Counted from the first letter of the stretch, positions 51,058-60,724 are shown. The stretch: 64,000 nucleotides of DNA from Spirochaetales bacterium (GCA_022360655.1 JAKSCK010000237.1:1-64000), one strand, 5' to 3'. Program-made: numbers and translations. Notes: generated from the sequence alone by a model not told the origin.

Positions 51058-52791
51058 TTGAAACACCACCGAACGCTCCGCACATACATCTTCCCAAGCA
51101 TCCTCTCAGCCATACTCGGAGTGAGTGCTGTGTTGGGTGTGTTCTACTCTGTCAAAATGGCTGATATCCTCACCTCTCAAGCCGAAGAATCCTTGGGACA
51201 AGTGGCACGAAATGCGGCGATTTACTTGGATGGAAGCATTCGAGATATGGACCGTCTCTCCATTAAGGTGGCCCATTCTCCTCTCATCCGTTCCACCTTT
51301 TTAGAATATGAAAAGGCTCCCGATAATGTCAGTCGTTACAAGCTGAAAACAGAGATTATTTCCCAGATCAATTACCTCATTGGCCCGGAGCATCCTGTGA
51401 GCCAAGTGAATCTCTACACAAGAAATAACCGTTCTACTGGGGGTGGATATTACAACATGTTGCGGGATGAACCTGCCTCAACAAAACCCTGGTATGACGA
51501 TGCCGTCAATGCAAAAGGGGATCGGATTCTCTCCCTTCCCATCCAAAACATTTGGCTTCGTGTTCCTGAGACCACCATTTCTCTTGTGCGGGCCTACTAC
51601 AGTCAAGAATCAGAATGGATTGGCTTCATTGAGGTGGAACAGCTCATGGGAGTGATTTTTGAATATTTTGCCCATGCCATCACAGAAATTGAGCAGGTGG
51701 CGGCATGGAGTGTCATTGATTCCTCTGATCGACTCATTTACTCCGAGGGGCCGGATATCAACAAGGATGTTGAGAAAAATCTCATATCGGTCTCCTATCA
51801 AGCCCCCTACTCTGGTTTTATACTCACGGTTTCTGGTCTTCGCCAGGAAGTGATGCGACCATTGAGAATCTATTGGGTAGAAATGGGATTCATTTGGACC
51901 TTTCTGGCCATTCTTTCTGCTCTGGTTTCTTTTATTCTCTCTCGGCGAATCGCCCGACCCATTGGTGCCCTCAATCGCCAAATCACCGATGCAGACTTTT
52001 CCATTCCCTCACAAGAAGGACGCTTGGAAAGCGGCATCACGGAATTAGAATCATTGAATAAAGCATTTGGAGCGATGAAGGGCCGTTGGCAAAAATCTGC
52101 ATCTGATTTGGTTGAGGCTCAAAAACATGAGTCCGAAGCTCGTCTTCAGGCCCTCCAAGCCAAGATGAACCCACATTTTATGTACAACACTCTCACAAAT
52201 ATTGGCATCATGTCCCAGGAAGGGCGGAGTGCGGATGCTGCCCGAGCCTGTTTTGACCTCACAGACATGCTCCGTTACATTGCCCGGGATGGCAGTGACC
52301 TGGTGCCTCTAGAAGAAGAGTTTCTCCACCTTGACCGCTACCTTGACCTCATGCGGATTCGCTATGAAGAGGATTTAGAAATCACCCAAGAATTGGATTC
52401 CAACCTGCACGACATCCTTGTACCACGCCTCACCCTTCAACCTCTTGCAGAGAATGTTTTTAAACATGGATTGGCAGCATCGCCCCCCTGGAAACTCACC
52501 CTCCATAGTCAACGCAATACAGAAGGATGGAAAATCACCATCACAGACGAGGGCCCAGGATTCCCCCCCCATATACTCACACCGCCCCATGTTCTTTGTC
52601 ACAACCCTGACCAGCTTCCCAAGCGCCAAGGTCATGGAGGGAGGGAGCAACAAACCTCCGGTTTGGGTTTGCGAGGCACCATTGTTCGGCTGAAATATCT
52701 CTTTGGAGACCAAACCCTCTTCCGTTTAGAACGCGGTGCTCAGGGAGGAGCTCAAATTGTTCTTGGAGTGAAAGGAGAATTACCATCATGA
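51058..52791 (+). CDS. LytS/YesM-type sensor histidine kinase
   Basis: A 577-aa membrane kinase. A transmembrane helix (about 8-30) leads to an extracytoplasmic sensor (about 35-270), a second helix (277-300), a HAMP domain (301-355), a coiled coil, the His-kinase box ARLQALQAKMNPHFMYNTL (phospho-acceptor His373) and a GHKL ATPase with NVFKHG and DEGPGF. It phosphorylates the regulator encoded next, with which it overlaps by four bases (ATGA). The track start is a TTG with no clear ribosome site; a later start would lose the first membrane helix. By position it senses the sugar imported by the divergent ABC system. Confidence 0.9.
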   Translation: MKHHRTLRTYIFPSILSAILGVSAVLGVFYSVKMADILTSQAEESLGQVARNAAIYLDGSIRDMDRLSIKVAHSPLIRSTFLEYEKAPDNVSRYKLKTEIISQINYLIGPEHPVSQVNLYTRNNRSTGGGYYNMLRDEPASTKPWYDDAVNAKGDRILSLPIQNIWLRVPETTISLVRAYYSQESEWIGFIEVEQLMGVIFEYFAHAITEIEQVAAWSVIDSSDRLIYSEGPDINKDVEKNLISVSYQAPYSGFILTVSGLRQEVMRPLRIYWVEMGFIWTFLAILSALVSFILSRRIARPIGALNRQITDADFSIPSQEGRLESGITELESLNKAFGAMKGRWQKSASDLVEAQKHESEARLQALQAKMNPHFMYNTLTNIGIMSQEGRSADAARACFDLTDMLRYIARDGSDLVPLEEEFLHLDRYLDLMRIRYEEDLEITQELDSNLHDILVPRLTLQPLAENVFKHGLAASPPWKLTLHSQRNTEGWKITITDEGPGFPPHILTPPHVLCHNPDQLPKRQGHGGREQQTSGLGLRGTIVRLKYLFGDQTLFRLERGAQGGAQIVLGVKGELPS

Positions 52792-54329
52792 ACAACCCTT
52801 ACCGCGTTCTTGTGGTGGAAGATGAACCTCGAATTCGTCGCGACATTGTTCGAAAAATTGAAGAATGTTCCAGTGCCTTTCAGGTTGTGGGTGAAGCCTC
52901 CAGTGGAGGAGAAGGTATACGGCAAATTCGCCGACTCAAACCCGAACTCATCATCACAGACATTGTGATGCCCCAAATTGATGGATTAGAAATGCTCCGA
53001 TCCATTCCAAAAGAACAGGAAATTCGCGTTATTCTCACACAATATGAAGATTTTGAGTTTGCCCGTGAAGCCATCAAAGCGGGTGTGGATGATTATCTCC
53101 TGAAACCTTTACGAGAAGGTGACATGCAAAATCTTTTTGACCGGATTCTTCCCAAACTCAAAGAGGCCAGACGTTGGAAAGAATTGAAGGTTTATGAAGA
53201 ATTGCTTCGGGGAAGTTCACAGCCCAATTCCATGCAAACCAATTCCTCCAATGAATCCACCAATCAAAATTTCTCAACTACCATGATGGACAATGAATTC
53301 CCTCAAAAACTCTGGGTGGGAGCTCTTGTTCTCGGAGGTTGGGCTCTCAGACCAGAACACTGTCCCAAAGGATCCTCCTCTCAGCTCTCCGCCCTCACTC
53401 TTCAGTGGGAAGAGCATCCCTTTTCAACAGAACTGAGAGTGCTCCCCGCTGGCCGCCCCAACCTTCGATTCCTCATTGCTCCTTGGCCTAAAGATCTTTC
53501 CCCAAATCGCTTTGCAGAAAAACTTCTCTCACTCCTTTCCCATGATGCCCCCCTGTCGGTGGCCCATACCACCCAACCCACATCCCCAGAAGAACTTCGC
53601 AAGGCCTCTCGAACCCTTCGTTCCGTATTAGAGTCTCATCTTCCCCTGGGAGACCAGGGTTTCTTCACCAGTGAGATGCCCAGTCCACCCCTCCCCTCGT
53701 CCCTAGGAGAAGACACCATTCATCGCATCACCGCCCTCCTGCGGGAGGGACGCCTCTCTGCCGCACAAGAGGAAGTACGGCAGGCTTTGCATCCATGGAA
53801 AACGGGCACACAAATCCGATTCCACGAGACTGTTTCCAAACTTGTGCGTGCGTTAAAGCGCAATTTTGCCGGACTTGATGAGTTCGTGATTCAGAATTTT
53901 CATGAACGTTTTGCTGAAATGCTAGTGACATCACCATCGGCCACCAGAGCCATCGAAAGCACCATTGAAATGCTCTGCGAGACTCTTTTTGCCCAGGTAG
54001 CTCCCCCAGCAAAAGATAATCTTATTTCTATTATGAAAAAATATTTACAGGAAAACATGGCGGGGCAAATCACCATGAAATCGCTTTCAGACTATCTGGG
54101 TTATCACCCCAACTATCTCACAAAACGATTCAAAGAATCTGAGGGTACCACCCCCATGGCCCACCTCACTGCTCTACGAATTGATGAGGCCAAACGTCTG
54201 CTCAAAGAGAGCCCCACACTCACAGCCCGCGAGATTGCCGGTATGACAGGATACGAAGATTCCCGGTATTTCTTCCGAATTTTTAAAAAAGAAACCGGCC
54301 TCACGCCCTCTCAGTTCAGAGAACTCTAA
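52788..54329 (+). CDS. YesN-type response regulator, receiver plus AraC DNA-binding domain
   Basis: A 513-aa regulator. The receiver domain (1-125) has VVEDEP, the phospho-acceptor Asp58 in TDIVMP, the switch Thr in RVILTQYEDF and Lys in LLKPL. A long middle region (about 130-400) has no clear domain and a Ser/Asn/Gln-rich linker near 145-165. The C-terminal 100 residues are an AraC helix-turn-helix pair (MKSLSDYLGYHPNYLTKRF and AREIAGMTGYEDSRYFFRIF). It is co-translated with its kinase. The direct repeat upstream of the sugar-binding protein gene is a likely target. Repeat copy F follows the gene. Confidence 0.93.
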   Translation: MNNPYRVLVVEDEPRIRRDIVRKIEECSSAFQVVGEASSGGEGIRQIRRLKPELIITDIVMPQIDGLEMLRSIPKEQEIRVILTQYEDFEFAREAIKAGVDDYLLKPLREGDMQNLFDRILPKLKEARRWKELKVYEELLRGSSQPNSMQTNSSNESTNQNFSTTMMDNEFPQKLWVGALVLGGWALRPEHCPKGSSSQLSALTLQWEEHPFSTELRVLPAGRPNLRFLIAPWPKDLSPNRFAEKLLSLLSHDAPLSVAHTTQPTSPEELRKASRTLRSVLESHLPLGDQGFFTSEMPSPPLPSSLGEDTIHRITALLREGRLSAAQEEVRQALHPWKTGTQIRFHETVSKLVRALKRNFAGLDEFVIQNFHERFAEMLVTSPSATRAIESTIEMLCETLFAQVAPPAKDNLISIMKKYLQENMAGQITMKSLSDYLGYHPNYLTKRFKESEGTTPMAHLTALRIDEAKRLLKESPTLTAREIAGMTGYEDSRYFFRIFKKETGLTPSQFREL

Positions 54330-54348
54330 AGACGAATTCAAGAAAGAT

Positions 54349-54466
54349 GGGGGGCGGGTCCCCCCCAGAGGGGGACCGCGCTTTCCCTTTCAAGTCCTCA
54401 GGTGGCATGGGGCCCTCCAGGCCCGGCTGCCGCCTTCCGGGCTTTCCAGTTCAATCGCTCCCGCAG
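54349..54466 (+). repeat. GGGCG-hairpin intergenic repeat, copy F
   Basis: GGGGCGG is followed by a GGTCCCCC/GGGGGACC hairpin, then GCGCTTTCCC and, further on, CCGGGCTTTCCAGTTCAATCGC. It lies 20 bp after the response-regulator stop codon in the same orientation and probably supplies its 3' end. It is the most diverged copy. Confidence 0.6.
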
Positions 54467-54476
54467 AAGAAAGCCA

Positions 54477-56210
54477 TTAAAGACTGAATATGGCTCCAGA
54501 GAAGGGAGGAAGCTCAAGAGAATCCTCTTTCAAAAGAGCCGTTTTTGGAAGCAGATAGGCTTGAGCTCCCTGGGGAAGAGAATACTGGCGTGATTCGTTC
54601 TCATCATGGTTCAACAGGAACAGCCAATGCCCCTCATCACTCTGAAGTTCTCCCCGTTCAAAATCCGTTCCAGAAAACAGAGCCGCTTCACCAGGAAGTG
54701 CGGCCACTTTGTCCAGAATCTCTTGACCACGAGGAGAGAAGGAGGGCAATCGGTCCCCAGAAAGAAGCATTCCACCAGTGGCCGCAATGTAGGTGGCATG
54801 GTAGAGGAAGGCCTCTTGGGTAAGAGGAGGATAGGCCTCCACATCCCCACCAGGTGTGATCTGTTCCACCACCAAATTGTCAAGAACAATGCAGTCAGGA
54901 TCATTGAGCCAAAGTGTTCCATGCTGCCAGTTCCGGTAGAGTCCTTCCCGTGCAAGAACATAGAAATGATGATTGGAACGGAACACATCCCCAGTGACAC
55001 GCATGCCATGAACAAGACCTAGTGAAGGCCACATGGGAGCATTGCAACCAAGCAAGAAACAGTCCTTCCCAACTTCATCCACAATGGCTTCCATCCCCCG
55101 TCGATAGGCCTCAACTCGGCCTGCCTTGGGATCATGGTAACGCCCACCTAAAGCGCCCCAAACATTGGCATCCATTTTGAAATAGGCCACCCCCCATTCA
55201 TCACGCATAGTTTTCACCACATGCCGCAGATAATCCCGGGCCTCGGGATGGGTTCCATCCAGCATGTACCACGGACCTCTCCGCCAGCCTCCAAAGGTGA
55301 TGCGATCAGAACGAAGGGGCTTTCCCTCATCATCTTGAACAAAGTATTCAGGATGTTCTTGAAACAGTTTGGAGCCCTCTTCTGCAATAAATGGGGCAAT
55401 CCAAATGGCAGGTTTTTTCCCGGCAGAACGAATGTTTTGGCAAAGGTCCTTGATGGGGGTGGGGAAGGCCTTATCCTGAAGGAGCCAATCTCCCATGGCG
55501 GCCTGATATCCATCATCAATTTGAATGTAATCCAAAGGCGTTTTCATGCTGCCCAGGGCCGCCATATTGTCTGTGATGTCCTGCTCGGTCACCTCAGGTC
55601 CATAGCAATACCAGGAGCACCAACCTGTTGGCCGTTGAGACCAGGTAAGAATGGGGTGATTCTGAGCCATTTCCTGCCCCAGGATTTGAAAACATTTCTC
55701 CCGTGGCCCCTGGATTTCAATGAAGTCTTCAAGCTCTAGAACATCACCAGGTTCAACCAAGATTCCATCACCACAGAGTGCAATCTGAAGGGATTGGCCA
55801 TCATAGCGAAACTCCCCGGCAAATCGGCGACAGGAGCTGAAAGCCAGCAAGCGACTGTCTGCACTCATGGGTTCAAAATGCAGCAGATTGTGCACGGTGG
55901 CCATGCCTTGGGGGCTAGGGAGACGATAATGTCCTTCATCTGTGTATTTTGTGAGAGCCTGACGCTGAGAAAGGGTTCCTTCACTCTGAGTGAGCATCTG
56001 ATAACCTTCTCCGTACACCTCACAGTCTCCCTCATAACCATGAGGAGCATCAAATAATTGAATTTCCCCAAGACGGAAGGTTTCCTGCCCCTCATACTTT
56101 AATGAGGCGGTGAAGCGAGAGTCGTCTTTCTGTTCATTGAGAATCTGAAAATTCTCTACCGTATGGCCATCCTGATCCAGGACGACGGGAGACATGCTGT
56201 TGGCAAACAT
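54477..56210 (-). CDS. Alpha-galactosidase, glycoside hydrolase family 36
   Basis: A 577-aa cytoplasmic enzyme without a signal peptide; it should release galactose from raffinose, melibiose or similar alpha-galactosides. The GH36 clan-D barrel is marked by PTGWCSWYCYGPEVTEQ, DYIQIDDGYQAAMGDW and IWIAPFIAEEGS. The catalytic nucleophile is Asp347 in YFKMDANVW and the acid/base is Asp408 in RVTGDVFR. It is shorter than the ~700-aa GH36 enzymes, with a reduced N-terminal domain. An in-frame TAA lies just upstream, so the ATG at 56210 is the earliest start, although its ribosome site is weak. It is convergent with the response regulator and belongs to the same sugar locus. Confidence 0.9.
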   Translation of the reverse strand: MFANSMSPVVLDQDGHTVENFQILNEQKDDSRFTASLKYEGQETFRLGEIQLFDAPHGYEGDCEVYGEGYQMLTQSEGTLSQRQALTKYTDEGHYRLPSPQGMATVHNLLHFEPMSADSRLLAFSSCRRFAGEFRYDGQSLQIALCGDGILVEPGDVLELEDFIEIQGPREKCFQILGQEMAQNHPILTWSQRPTGWCSWYCYGPEVTEQDITDNMAALGSMKTPLDYIQIDDGYQAAMGDWLLQDKAFPTPIKDLCQNIRSAGKKPAIWIAPFIAEEGSKLFQEHPEYFVQDDEGKPLRSDRITFGGWRRGPWYMLDGTHPEARDYLRHVVKTMRDEWGVAYFKMDANVWGALGGRYHDPKAGRVEAYRRGMEAIVDEVGKDCFLLGCNAPMWPSLGLVHGMRVTGDVFRSNHHFYVLAREGLYRNWQHGTLWLNDPDCIVLDNLVVEQITPGGDVEAYPPLTQEAFLYHATYIAATGGMLLSGDRLPSFSPRGQEILDKVAALPGEAALFSGTDFERGELQSDEGHWLFLLNHDENESRQYSLPQGAQAYLLPKTALLKEDSLELPPFSGAIFSL

Positions 56211-56575
56211 AGATGGCCATTATTCATGCCCAGAAGGAGCCGTCAAATCAAATCTTTGGGTGCGGTTCCAGAATGGGTTTTTGTCCACAAAGAGAGGGGA
56301 GAATCTCCACCCTCTCCGATAGGGATTGAAGTGAAAATGGACCTGGGGAGCCCGGCGGAACGGAAGTGAGCCGGATCTTGCTCCCCAGATCAGGCCATTG
56401 CAACGGAAAGCCCGGGCCCCGGCGAAAGACGGGGCATCGGCACCATCAGAAAAGGACTGGGGAGAACTTGGAGTTCTCCTGAAAGGCTTCACCCTCAGGG
56501 GGCTTGGGGGTATCATGGCAGTTCGGGTCTGATGCAGACCGGCTCATCTTCAGTATCCACGGACCATTTCCAGAC
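56211..56575. other. Divergent region between GH36 and SNF2 genes
   Basis: The middle of this stretch is repeat copy E on the minus strand. The SNF2-gene side (56440-56575) is GC-rich and could also be coding if a TTG at 56504 is the start. No promoter was resolved for either gene. GTCCAC near 56285 weakly recalls the direct repeat upstream of the sugar operon. Confidence 0.4.
56310..56437 (-). repeat. GGGCG-hairpin intergenic repeat, copy E
   Basis: On the minus strand a GCCCCG/CGGGGC hairpin is followed by CCGGGCTTTCCGTTGCAATGG, then CCGGCTCACTTCCGTTCCGCCGGGCT and TCAATCCCTATCGG. The second block is almost the same as in copy D. It lies between two divergent genes. Confidence 0.7.
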
Positions 56576-59500
56576 ATGGCAGAAAAAACCGCGAAGAAAG
56601 AACATGCTCGCTTCTCAAAAACCATGCTGAAATCGGCACGGCGCATCCTGAAGGCGGGAAGGCTCTGGAAGTTCACCAATAGGCTGGATGAAAAGGATGG
56701 TGAGGCGGGATTTGTCCATCCTGGATGGGCAGGCGCTTATGTGTTGGATAGCGCTCCTGAACCCTATTTGGTTCAGTGGAATGGATCTCAATTCTGCTGC
56801 GAATGTCCTTCGGGGAGCCCTCTTTGCTCCCATGGAGCAGCCCTCATTCTTACTCTGCAAAAACAACAACCGGGATGGGGCAAAGAATGGCTCCCAGACT
56901 CTTCTGAGCGGGTGAAGGAGAAATCCAAGGCTCCCAAAAAAGATTTTCAGTATGATCTTTTTGCCCTCCCTTCGGAGAAAGATGAGGAGCATGGAGAGCG
57001 TCCGGAAAAAACAGAATCCTTGTTCACTCCAGACCTTTTTGGAGAGAATGGTGCATCCCATGAATCCCTGGAAGTAAGCTCTCTTACACCGAAACAAAAA
57101 TCGACTCAAAAACCATCTGTATCCATAAAGTCTTCGTCCTCTGAAACCAAGACGACCTCTTCCAGACCAACGGAGACTCAGGCTCTTCCACAGGAAAAGA
57201 AGGTTGCCTCCTCTTCCGTTTTGGAAGGACCTTTGGAAGATTCAACGAACACAGAGAATTCTCATGATGGCCTGAGTCCTCAGGAAGATTTGCTCTTCTT
57301 TGCGGCTCCCAGCCCTGTGGAGAAAAGGGCGGGGCTTGTATTGGGACCCAAAGAAGAGGTGAAAAAGGCCTTGGAAACCTCTTCTTTTCAGGGGCTTCAT
57401 CCTCCTTCGCGGTCCTCTCAAACGTGGAATTTGAAGGAACTGCAAGGGGAACAGTGGTGCTTGGAAGAAGCTGTTCTTTCCCTCCGAGAAGATGGAAGTG
57501 CCGGGAAACCCCATCCTCCCCATGAGGGGGATCCCCATCTGGAATGGCTCCAAGAAGAAGAGGTTACCTCCCGGGGAGAGGATGTTCTTTGGACCCTTTT
57601 GGAATCGGAAGAAGGACCTTGGACTCCCCAGGGGGCGCCCTGGCAATTCTGGACGGGAGGATCACTTCATCTGAGGTTTGATCCTCTTCTCAGTGCCTCT
57701 GAGGAAGAGCCGCTCTATGAACCGGCTGTGGAACTTCGTTTTCCCAATCATGAGGGAGCAACGCTCTCAGGAGCCATCTTCACCTGTCGGGGCATGGTGA
57801 TGGTGGTGGATGAAGAACGAGAAACCTTGGGTGTGATTCATGATTTGGGAGAGTCACTGTGGTTTCTTCGCCTCATCCTTTCTCGTAAGGTGATGAGCAC
57901 TCAGGATATACGGGTGAGGTTTCATGGATCGCGGCCCTTGCCTCCTGGAATTCATGCGGATTTGCCCCAACTCCCTGAGGCCCTGGAGACCCTGATTCCC
58001 CTTCCCGTTCTGGATATTGCAGAACGGGGAAACCAAACCGATTTTTATCCTCGTTGGCGCTATGGCGGGGTGTTCATTTCCCCATCCTATCGCAACGATG
58101 TGGTGGTACCTCCTGGGCGCCGAGCAAAACCATTGGGTTTGCGAGATAGGAATGCGGAAGAGCAACAGTTTCGACAAATAGAAGAGATTCTGTCTGTGGA
58201 CTTGAGCTGGAAACGGGGACGTTATGCTTCTATTTCTGGCGATCCAAACGCCCCCCTTCGTTTAAAGATGCCCCTCAGTGAGGTTCTCACAACCTATGGG
58301 AAGGCCCTGATTGATGCCGGAGCAGACATCCGTCTGGAAGATAAACCGGTCAAAATGGTGGGAGCACTGTCCATCCACACCCACCGGGAAGGCAGTGTTT
58401 TAGAAATGAGCACTTCGGTGCGCGATGCTCAGGGAGAGGCCTCTCATCTGGATTTGGATGAATGGCTGGACCGAGGCTTGGCTCGCACCAAGGATGCCTA
58501 TTTCAATCTCACCGGTAAGGCTTTGGAGCAACTGAATTATCTTCGAAGGAATGGCATGGAGGACAGTGGTTTCCTTTCCACCAGCCCTGACAACCTGAGC
58601 CTCATTGATGCGGTGTATGCCCAAATTGAAGCGGCAGAGGAAACGGTTGAAGACATTCGCCGTCGAAAAGAGCTCTATACCAATCTCACCGAATTTTCAC
58701 CGGAAGGTGCTCCACCACCTCCTCCAGAATTTCAAGCATCTCTCCGTCCTTATCAAAATCATGGTTACGCTTGGCTTCTTTCCATGCGAGAAAATGGTCT
58801 GGGCAGTTGCCTTGCCGATGACATGGGTCTGGGAAAAACAGTGCAAACTCTGGCCTATCTTTCTCGCTTGAAGAAGGATGGAAAACTGGGGCCTTCCTTA
58901 TTAGTTGGACCTGTGGTGACTTTAGGAAACTGGGAGGCTGAAATTCAACGATTTGCCCCCAATCTGATTCACCGCCGCTATGCTGGAGCCGCTGGAAAAC
59001 GTCAGATTCCCCAGAAAGAAGAGGGGGTGGAGTTGCTTGTGGTGAGCTATCAAATGCTCCGCAATGATGCGGCTCTTTTTCTGGAGCATGAATGGGATCA
59101 TGTGATTTTAGATGAGGCCCATTATGTGAAGAATGCCTCCTCTCGAACCTTCAAAGCCGTGCGCTCCCTGGTGTGTCAGCATCGAATCTCCCTCACAGGT
59201 ACGCCTCTGGAAAATCACTTGAGCGAACTTTGGTCACAGATGAATTTCCTCAACCCTGGCCTTCTGGGCACCCAGGGACAATTTTCCCAGCATTACGTGA
59301 AACCCGTAGAAAAAGAGGGCGATGAGGAGGCCATGGAACGCCTCTCAGGGATTGTGGCGCCCTTCATTCTCAGGCGGAAAAAATCCGATGTGCTTCATGA
59401 TTTACCACCCAAGGATGAGAGTGTTCTGTTTTGTGATATGACCGAAGCACAACGTGGTGCTTACAATGCTATGCGGGCCCTTTACCAAAATCAGGTGGCT

Positions 59501-60139
59501 GGACTCCTTTCCAAATCTGGATTAAAAACGGCTCGATTAGAGATTTTCACCATCTTGAGCAAACTCCGCCTGCTGGCCATTCACCCTCCCCTCGCCGGAA
59601 GGCAATTTGCCGATGTTCCTTCGGGAAAAATGCGCATGATGGACAATCTTCTGGAAGAAGTCCTTGAGGAAGATCATAAAACCTTGGTTTTCAGCCAGTT
59701 TTTGGGTGCCTTGGATAGAATTGAATCCACCTGTCATCAACAGAATTGGAATTTCAGTCGACTCACAGGAAGCACCAAGGACCGTGAAGAGCAAATCCGC
59801 CGATTCCGAGAAGAAGAAGACAACCGCATCTTCTTGTTGAGTCTGAGGGCCGGGGGTGTTGGAATCAATCTCACGGCCGCTGATTATGTGATTCTTCTCG
59901 ATCCTTGGTGGAACCCGGCAGTGGAAGCCCAGGCCATTGACCGTGCACACCGCATGGGCCAACAGCGTCCGGTTATGGCCTACCGTCTCATCACCAAGGG
60001 CACCATTGAAGAAAAGGTCTTGGAGCTGCAGCAGCGAAAGAAAGACTTGATTGCCGGAGTTCTTGGAGATGGTGCCGCTCCAGATCTTACAGAAGATGAG
60101 ATCATGGATCTTTTTGAGCATGATGAAACTCACCTGTAA
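56576..60139 (+). CDS. SWIM zinc-finger SNF2-family helicase
   Basis: A 1187-aa SF2 ATPase that probably remodels protein-DNA complexes. An N-terminal SWIM finger (CECPSGSPLCSH) is followed by a low-complexity Ser/Lys/Glu linker (about residues 100-290), a bacterial SNF2-associated region, the SNF2 ATPase (LADDMGLGKTVQT, Walker B DEAH in ILDEAHYVKN, LTGTPLENHLSELWSQMNF) and the helicase C domain (RAGGVGINLTAADYVILLD, DRAHRMGQ). All core motifs are intact. ATG at 56576 is preferred; the track uses a TTG at 56504 that has GGGGG too close. Role is unknown in detail: transcription recycling or repair are typical. It is followed 66 bp later by a cyclic-nucleotide-binding protein. Confidence 0.92.
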   Translation: MAEKTAKKEHARFSKTMLKSARRILKAGRLWKFTNRLDEKDGEAGFVHPGWAGAYVLDSAPEPYLVQWNGSQFCCECPSGSPLCSHGAALILTLQKQQPGWGKEWLPDSSERVKEKSKAPKKDFQYDLFALPSEKDEEHGERPEKTESLFTPDLFGENGASHESLEVSSLTPKQKSTQKPSVSIKSSSSETKTTSSRPTETQALPQEKKVASSSVLEGPLEDSTNTENSHDGLSPQEDLLFFAAPSPVEKRAGLVLGPKEEVKKALETSSFQGLHPPSRSSQTWNLKELQGEQWCLEEAVLSLREDGSAGKPHPPHEGDPHLEWLQEEEVTSRGEDVLWTLLESEEGPWTPQGAPWQFWTGGSLHLRFDPLLSASEEEPLYEPAVELRFPNHEGATLSGAIFTCRGMVMVVDEERETLGVIHDLGESLWFLRLILSRKVMSTQDIRVRFHGSRPLPPGIHADLPQLPEALETLIPLPVLDIAERGNQTDFYPRWRYGGVFISPSYRNDVVVPPGRRAKPLGLRDRNAEEQQFRQIEEILSVDLSWKRGRYASISGDPNAPLRLKMPLSEVLTTYGKALIDAGADIRLEDKPVKMVGALSIHTHREGSVLEMSTSVRDAQGEASHLDLDEWLDRGLARTKDAYFNLTGKALEQLNYLRRNGMEDSGFLSTSPDNLSLIDAVYAQIEAAEETVEDIRRRKELYTNLTEFSPEGAPPPPPEFQASLRPYQNHGYAWLLSMRENGLGSCLADDMGLGKTVQTLAYLSRLKKDGKLGPSLLVGPVVTLGNWEAEIQRFAPNLIHRRYAGAAGKRQIPQKEEGVELLVVSYQMLRNDAALFLEHEWDHVILDEAHYVKNASSRTFKAVRSLVCQHRISLTGTPLENHLSELWSQMNFLNPGLLGTQGQFSQHYVKPVEKEGDEEAMERLSGIVAPFILRRKKSDVLHDLPPKDESVLFCDMTEAQRGAYNAMRALYQNQVAGLLSKSGLKTARLEIFTILSKLRLLAIHPPLAGRQFADVPSGKMRMMDNLLEEVLEEDHKTLVFSQFLGALDRIESTCHQQNWNFSRLTGSTKDREEQIRRFREEEDNRIFLLSLRAGGVGINLTAADYVILLDPWWNPAVEAQAIDRAHRMGQQRPVMAYRLITKGTIEEKVLELQQRKKDLIAGVLGDGAAPDLTEDEIMDLFEHDETHL

Positions 60140-60205
60140 GATAAAAATTGCACCACGCTCTTAAAAAAATCTCATCCCTGCTGGCACCATAGAAGGGGAT
60201 ACGTC

Positions 60206-60724
60206 ATGATCAGTTCCATGGACATACGGGACCGCATGAGCAAAACTCTCCTTTTCAAATACGTGCCTCACAAACTTCGTGATGAAATCCTTGATGCCTC
60301 AGATATTCTGACCTGTCATGAGGGTGATGTTGTGGTAAAGGAAGGAGAACCTGCCAATCATGTGTTTGTGGTTCTTCAAGGACAGGTGAGTGCCACGGTT
60401 TCTGATGAAGACGGAAAAGACACCTATCTCTCCACCATCGGAGAAGGGGAAATTTTCGGAGAGGCCGGGATATTTTTAAAGACATCCCGCACAGCCAATA
60501 TTGTGAGTTTAGGTTCTTCTGAAGTTCTCCGGATTGAACGAGATATTTTGCTTGGATTCATCAAACAAGATCCTTCTGTTGGCATCAAAGTTTTGATGAT
60601 TGTGATTTATGGTTTGCTGAAGAAACTCCGAGAATCCAACCAAGAATTGGCGTATGAACGTCAAGGTGATGTGGTTCAAGACGATATTGATGATCTTGTG
60701 GCCTCTCTCATGGAAGAGGGGTAA
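60206..60724 (+). CDS. Cyclic-nucleotide-binding domain protein
   Basis: A 172-aa cytoplasmic protein consisting of one CRP-like cyclic-nucleotide-binding domain (about 15-135) with the phosphate-binding cassette GEIFGEAGIFLKTSRTANI, and a short acidic helical tail (DDIDDLVASLMEEG). It has no helix-turn-helix, so it is not a DNA-binding CRP and presumably acts through protein contact. AGAAGGGG precedes the ATG. It follows the SNF2 gene but a link between them is not evident. The ligand, cAMP or another nucleotide, cannot be told. Confidence 0.88.
   Translation: MISSMDIRDRMSKTLLFKYVPHKLRDEILDASDILTCHEGDVVVKEGEPANHVFVVLQGQVSATVSDEDGKDTYLSTIGEGEIFGEAGIFLKTSRTANIVSLGSSEVLRIERDILLGFIKQDPSVGIKVLMIVIYGLLKKLRESNQELAYERQGDVVQDDIDDLVASLMEEG

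Noticed and set aside
54545-55739. Plus-strand ORFs opposite the GH36 gene
   Set aside because: The minus strand has full GH36 catalytic motifs; the plus ORFs overlap each other and show no domains.
59537-60133. 198-aa minus-strand ORF inside the SNF2 gene
   Set aside because: It overlies the conserved helicase C domain on the other strand and has no recognisable features.
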